A program made the position numbers and the translations under genes. Below are positions 4,356 to 6,251 of a stretch of DNA of 6,251 nt, piece by piece. Position 1 is the stretch's first letter, and every line of letters starts with the position of its first letter. Origin of the DNA: Nitrospira sp. UBA2083 (GTDB lineage: Bacteria > Nitrospirota > Nitrospiria > Nitrospirales > Nitrospiraceae); NCBI GenBank assembly GCA_002331625.1, contig DCZN01000036.1, positions 51,136-57,386 of the forward strand, written 5' to 3'. The notes beneath the pieces are model-generated. The model did no database searches. It was given only the letters and a program-made list of their open reading frames with translations, and was not told the DNA's origin.

Positions 4356-5459
4356 TCATAATGAGAGCAGCCGTCTTTCCAACTCTTTCACAATCCGCTC
4401 TGCTGCTTTGCCATCCCAGAGCGGCGGGATCGCTCCTTTCTTCCATTGCCCGGCCATCAAGCGCGCGAGGGCGGGAGGAAGCTTGGCCGGATCGGTCCCG
4501 ATGAGTTCGTTGGTCCCCATCGTAATCGTTTCAGGACGTTCGGTATTGTCACGAAGCGTCAGACAGGGGACGCCAAGCACCGTCGTCTCTTCAGTGATTC
4601 CACCGGAATCCGTGATGACCCCTTTGGCATGTTTGACGAGGTAATTGAACTCCAGATAGCCCAGTGGATCGACATAGTGCATGGACGGAAGTTTCTGCCC
4701 CCCCCGCTCTCGCAGATTCTTGGCGGTTCGGGGATGGACAGGAAAGATCACTGGCAAGCCCTGCGTTCCTTCTACGATCGCCTGCAGCAGCCTGAGCAGT
4801 TGCTGCTCTCCGTCGACGTTGGCCGGACGATGCAGCGTGATCACAAAATAGCGTTGCGGTTCCAACTTGAGCGACGGCCAACAGGCCGGTGGTCGTAACC
4901 GCGGCACGTTCTTGAGTAAGGTATCGATCATCGTGTTACCGACAAAAAAGATCTGGTCGTCTGAGATGCCGGCACGGCGCAAGTTGTCATTGGCCGTTTC
5001 GCTCGTCGTAAAGAACCAGTTGGTAATCGAGTCCGTCACCACTCGGTTGATTTCCTCCGGCATCGTCCAATCACCAGACCGAATCCCGCCCTCCACATGC
5101 GCCACCGGCACACCGAGCTTCCTTGCCGCAATCGAGCAAGCCATGGTCGACGTCACATCACCAACGACGAGACAGAGGTCGCTCCTCTCCTTCAAGAGGA
5201 CCTTCTCATACCCGACCATAATCCCGGCAGTTTGCTCAGCCTGCGTCCCCGACCCCACCTCAAGATTGATGTCTGGATCAGGAATCCCCAGTTCTTCAAA
5301 GAAACTGCCGGACATCGCACGGTCGTAATGCTGGCCCGTATGAATCAATCGGTACCGGAGATGACCACCGCGCGCCTCTGCCGCCTTCATGGCCTCAATG
5401 ATCGGCGCTATTTTCATGAAATTAGGCCGTGCCCCGGCGATGATATCAATGCGTTTCAC
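4356..5459 (-). CDS. wecB: UDP-N-acetylglucosamine 2-epimerase, non-hydrolysing
   Basis: WecB interconverts UDP-GlcNAc and UDP-ManNAc in the cytoplasm, supplying ManNAc or ManNAcA for surface polysaccharide. The 367 residues match the usual length of about 370. Visible motifs are GARPNFMKIAP at 9-19, HTGQHYD at 40-46, GDVTSTMA with Asp101, HVEGGIRSGD with Glu123, and PEEINR with Glu136. They continue with LHRPANVD (His210), FPVHPRT, and TDSGGITEE at 283-291, followed by DNTERPE. These cover the catalytic acids and the UDP-binding region of the GT-B-like fold. The start GTG 5459 has GAGGTG six bases upstream. It lies 267 bases downstream of the fcl stop in the same direction, with a repeat between, so it may have its own promoter. 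A G8 run in the coding strand (4698-4705, residues 252-254) is a potential slippage site. The gene is complete and intact. Confidence 0.95.
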   Translation of the reverse strand: MKRIDIIAGARPNFMKIAPIIEAMKAAEARGGHLRYRLIHTGQHYDRAMSGSFFEELGIPDPDINLEVGSGTQAEQTAGIMVGYEKVLLKERSDLCLVVGDVTSTMACSIAARKLGVPVAHVEGGIRSGDWTMPEEINRVVTDSITNWFFTTSETANDNLRRAGISDDQIFFVGNTMIDTLLKNVPRLRPPACWPSLKLEPQRYFVITLHRPANVDGEQQLLRLLQAIVEGTQGLPVIFPVHPRTAKNLRERGGQKLPSMHYVDPLGYLEFNYLVKHAKGVITDSGGITEETTVLGVPCLTLRDNTERPETITMGTNELIGTDPAKLPPALARLMAGQWKKGAIPPLWDGKAAERIVKELERRLLSL

Positions 5460-5463
5460 TCCA

Positions 5464-5469
5464 CACCTC
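5464..5469 (-). promoter_or_regulatory. Ribosome binding site of wecB
   Basis: GAGGTG at 5469-5464 lies four to six bases before the GTG at 5459 and supports that start. No strong promoter hexamers were found just upstream. Confidence 0.5.
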
Positions 5470-5562
5470 GCGTTACCAATCTATGCGATGCGCCCACATC
5501 ATTCATGACAGTTCACCACGAAATCGTCCGGCAGCCTATCTCATGAAGTGCGCCCTGCCAAT

Positions 5563-5650
5563 GGTTTCAGGTTTCAAGGTTCACGTTTCAGGTGTGCGGC
5601 CTATTGTATTTGCACTGTGTGAAACTTTAAATGTGAAAACTGGAACTCAG
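5563..5650. repeat. GTTTCA composite repeat, copy D, with inverted arm
   Basis: GGTTTCAGGTTTCAAGGTTC and ACGTTTCAGGTGTGCG (5563-5598) belong to the same family as the other copies, but the GGAAAGAATGATGGA end box is missing. The right part, about 5620-5650, is an inverted copy: its minus strand reads CTGAGTTCCAGTTTTCACAT then TTAAAGTTTC, matching the unit order of copy C. The two arms can fold into an imperfect hairpin in the fcl-wecB gap, whose remaining bases hold no gene. Confidence 0.6.
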
Positions 5651-5726
5651 AGTCGAAAGGACGAGCGACAAATGTGCCGATATGGCAGATTAGCGATTGT
5701 AATAGGCATGCTCATGGATAATCGGG

Positions 5727-6251
5727 CTAGAGGTGCACTTCGCGGATCGATTGACGGTTGGATTGAAACCAGTTGACGGTCTTCTGCAGCCCGCTGCGCA
5801 AGTCGTGACGCGCCTGAAAGCCGAAGAGCTGCTTGGCCCGGTCGACATTCAAACAGCGGCGCGGTTGGCCGTTGGGCTTCGTGGTATCCCACTGAATATC
5901 ACCAGCATACCCGACCTCTGCAGCAATCATCGTGGCCAGATTGCGAATGGACACCTCTTCCCCGGTTCCTAAGTTGACCGGAAGCCTCCCGTCATACTGT
6001 TCGGCCGCGAGCAGAATGCCTGCCGCCGCATCCTCGACATACAAGAACTCCCGACTTGGCGACCCATCGCCCCAGAGCGTCATCGTGGCCTGTCCAGCCT
6101 CCTTGGCCATCGCACATTTCCGGATGAGCGCTGGAATGACGTGCGAGGTTTCCAAATCGAAATTATCGCGCGGGCCGTACAGATTCACGGGAAAGAGGAC
6201 GACCGAATTGAAGCCATACTGTTGCCGATAGGCCTGCGACTGGACCAGCAT
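5727..6251 (-). CDS. fcl: GDP-L-fucose synthase, C-terminal part (cut by window edge)
   Basis: Fcl (WcaG) performs the epimerase and NADPH reductase steps from GDP-4-keto-6-deoxymannose to GDP-L-fucose. The 174 visible residues are the C-terminal half of an extended short-chain dehydrogenase. They begin at [14 protein letters not shown], which in this family directly follows the YxxxK active site, so the Rossmann NADP-binding part and catalytic Tyr/Lys lie outside the window. Diagnostic segments are [20 protein letters not shown] (20-39), then [40 protein letters not shown] and [20 protein letters not shown]. The ATG at 6251 is internal, not the start. The gene ends at TAG 5727. Other sugar-nucleotide epimerases share the fold, but [11 protein letters not shown] plus KPNGQPRR favours Fcl strongly. 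Confidence 0.92.
   Translation of the reverse strand: MLVQSQAYRQQYGFNSVVLFPVNLYGPRDNFDLETSHVIPALIRKCAMAKEAGQATMTLWGDGSPSREFLYVEDAAAGILLAAEQYDGRLPVNLGTGEEVSIRNLATMIAAEVGYAGDIQWDTTKPNGQPRRCLNVDRAKQLFGFQARHDLRSGLQKTVNWFQSNRQSIREVHL

Overview
The window is a stretch of bacterial chromosome with moderately high GC content, and every gene I can support is read from the minus strand. The gene style, the small toxin-antitoxin (TA) modules and the many degenerate GTTTCAAGTT/CAGGTTTCA intergenic repeats resemble my recollection of Nitrospira-type (Nitrospirota) genomes. That assignment is an impression; nothing here (no rRNA, no marker gene) proves it.

Layout from left to right, with genes running right to left. 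Positions 1-298 hold a RelE/ParE-type toxin cut by the left edge and its small antitoxin. Positions 299-905 carry no gene but contain repeats: a GTTTCA composite element at 665-789 and a hairpin of CGTGAAGCG/CGAGATAC repeats at 808-871. Positions 906-1556 hold a PIN-family toxin preceded by its antitoxin, with a good sigma70-like promoter and ribosome binding site. The codon at the expected initiation position of that antitoxin is ATA. Positions 1742-2926 encode a AAA_14/DUF4143 ATPase. Positions 2927-3289 are non-genic, with two repeat families and a decayed scrap of a wecB-like gene at 3185-3247. Positions 3290-3990 hold a Phd/YefM-type antitoxin with a VapC-type PIN toxin, under a nested palindromic operator. 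The toxin has Asn where the third catalytic Asp is expected. Positions 4356-5459 encode WecB, UDP-GlcNAc 2-epimerase. Positions 5727-6251 encode the C-terminal half of a GDP-L-fucose synthase cut by the right edge.

Functionally the window splits in two. The right part (fcl, then wecB) makes nucleotide sugars, UDP-ManNAc and GDP-L-fucose, for a surface polysaccharide. The left part is an accessory zone of three TA modules and one orphan ATPase, separated by repeats. The dead wecB scrap beside vapBC suggests that this zone grew by insertion and decay next to, or inside, a polysaccharide locus.

I see no obviously new multi-gene system. The points that most deserve a second look are the wecB remnant, the ATA start and A8 slippery tract in one antitoxin, the Asp-to-Asn change in VapC, the G8 tract inside wecB, and the composite repeat family with a conserved end box.
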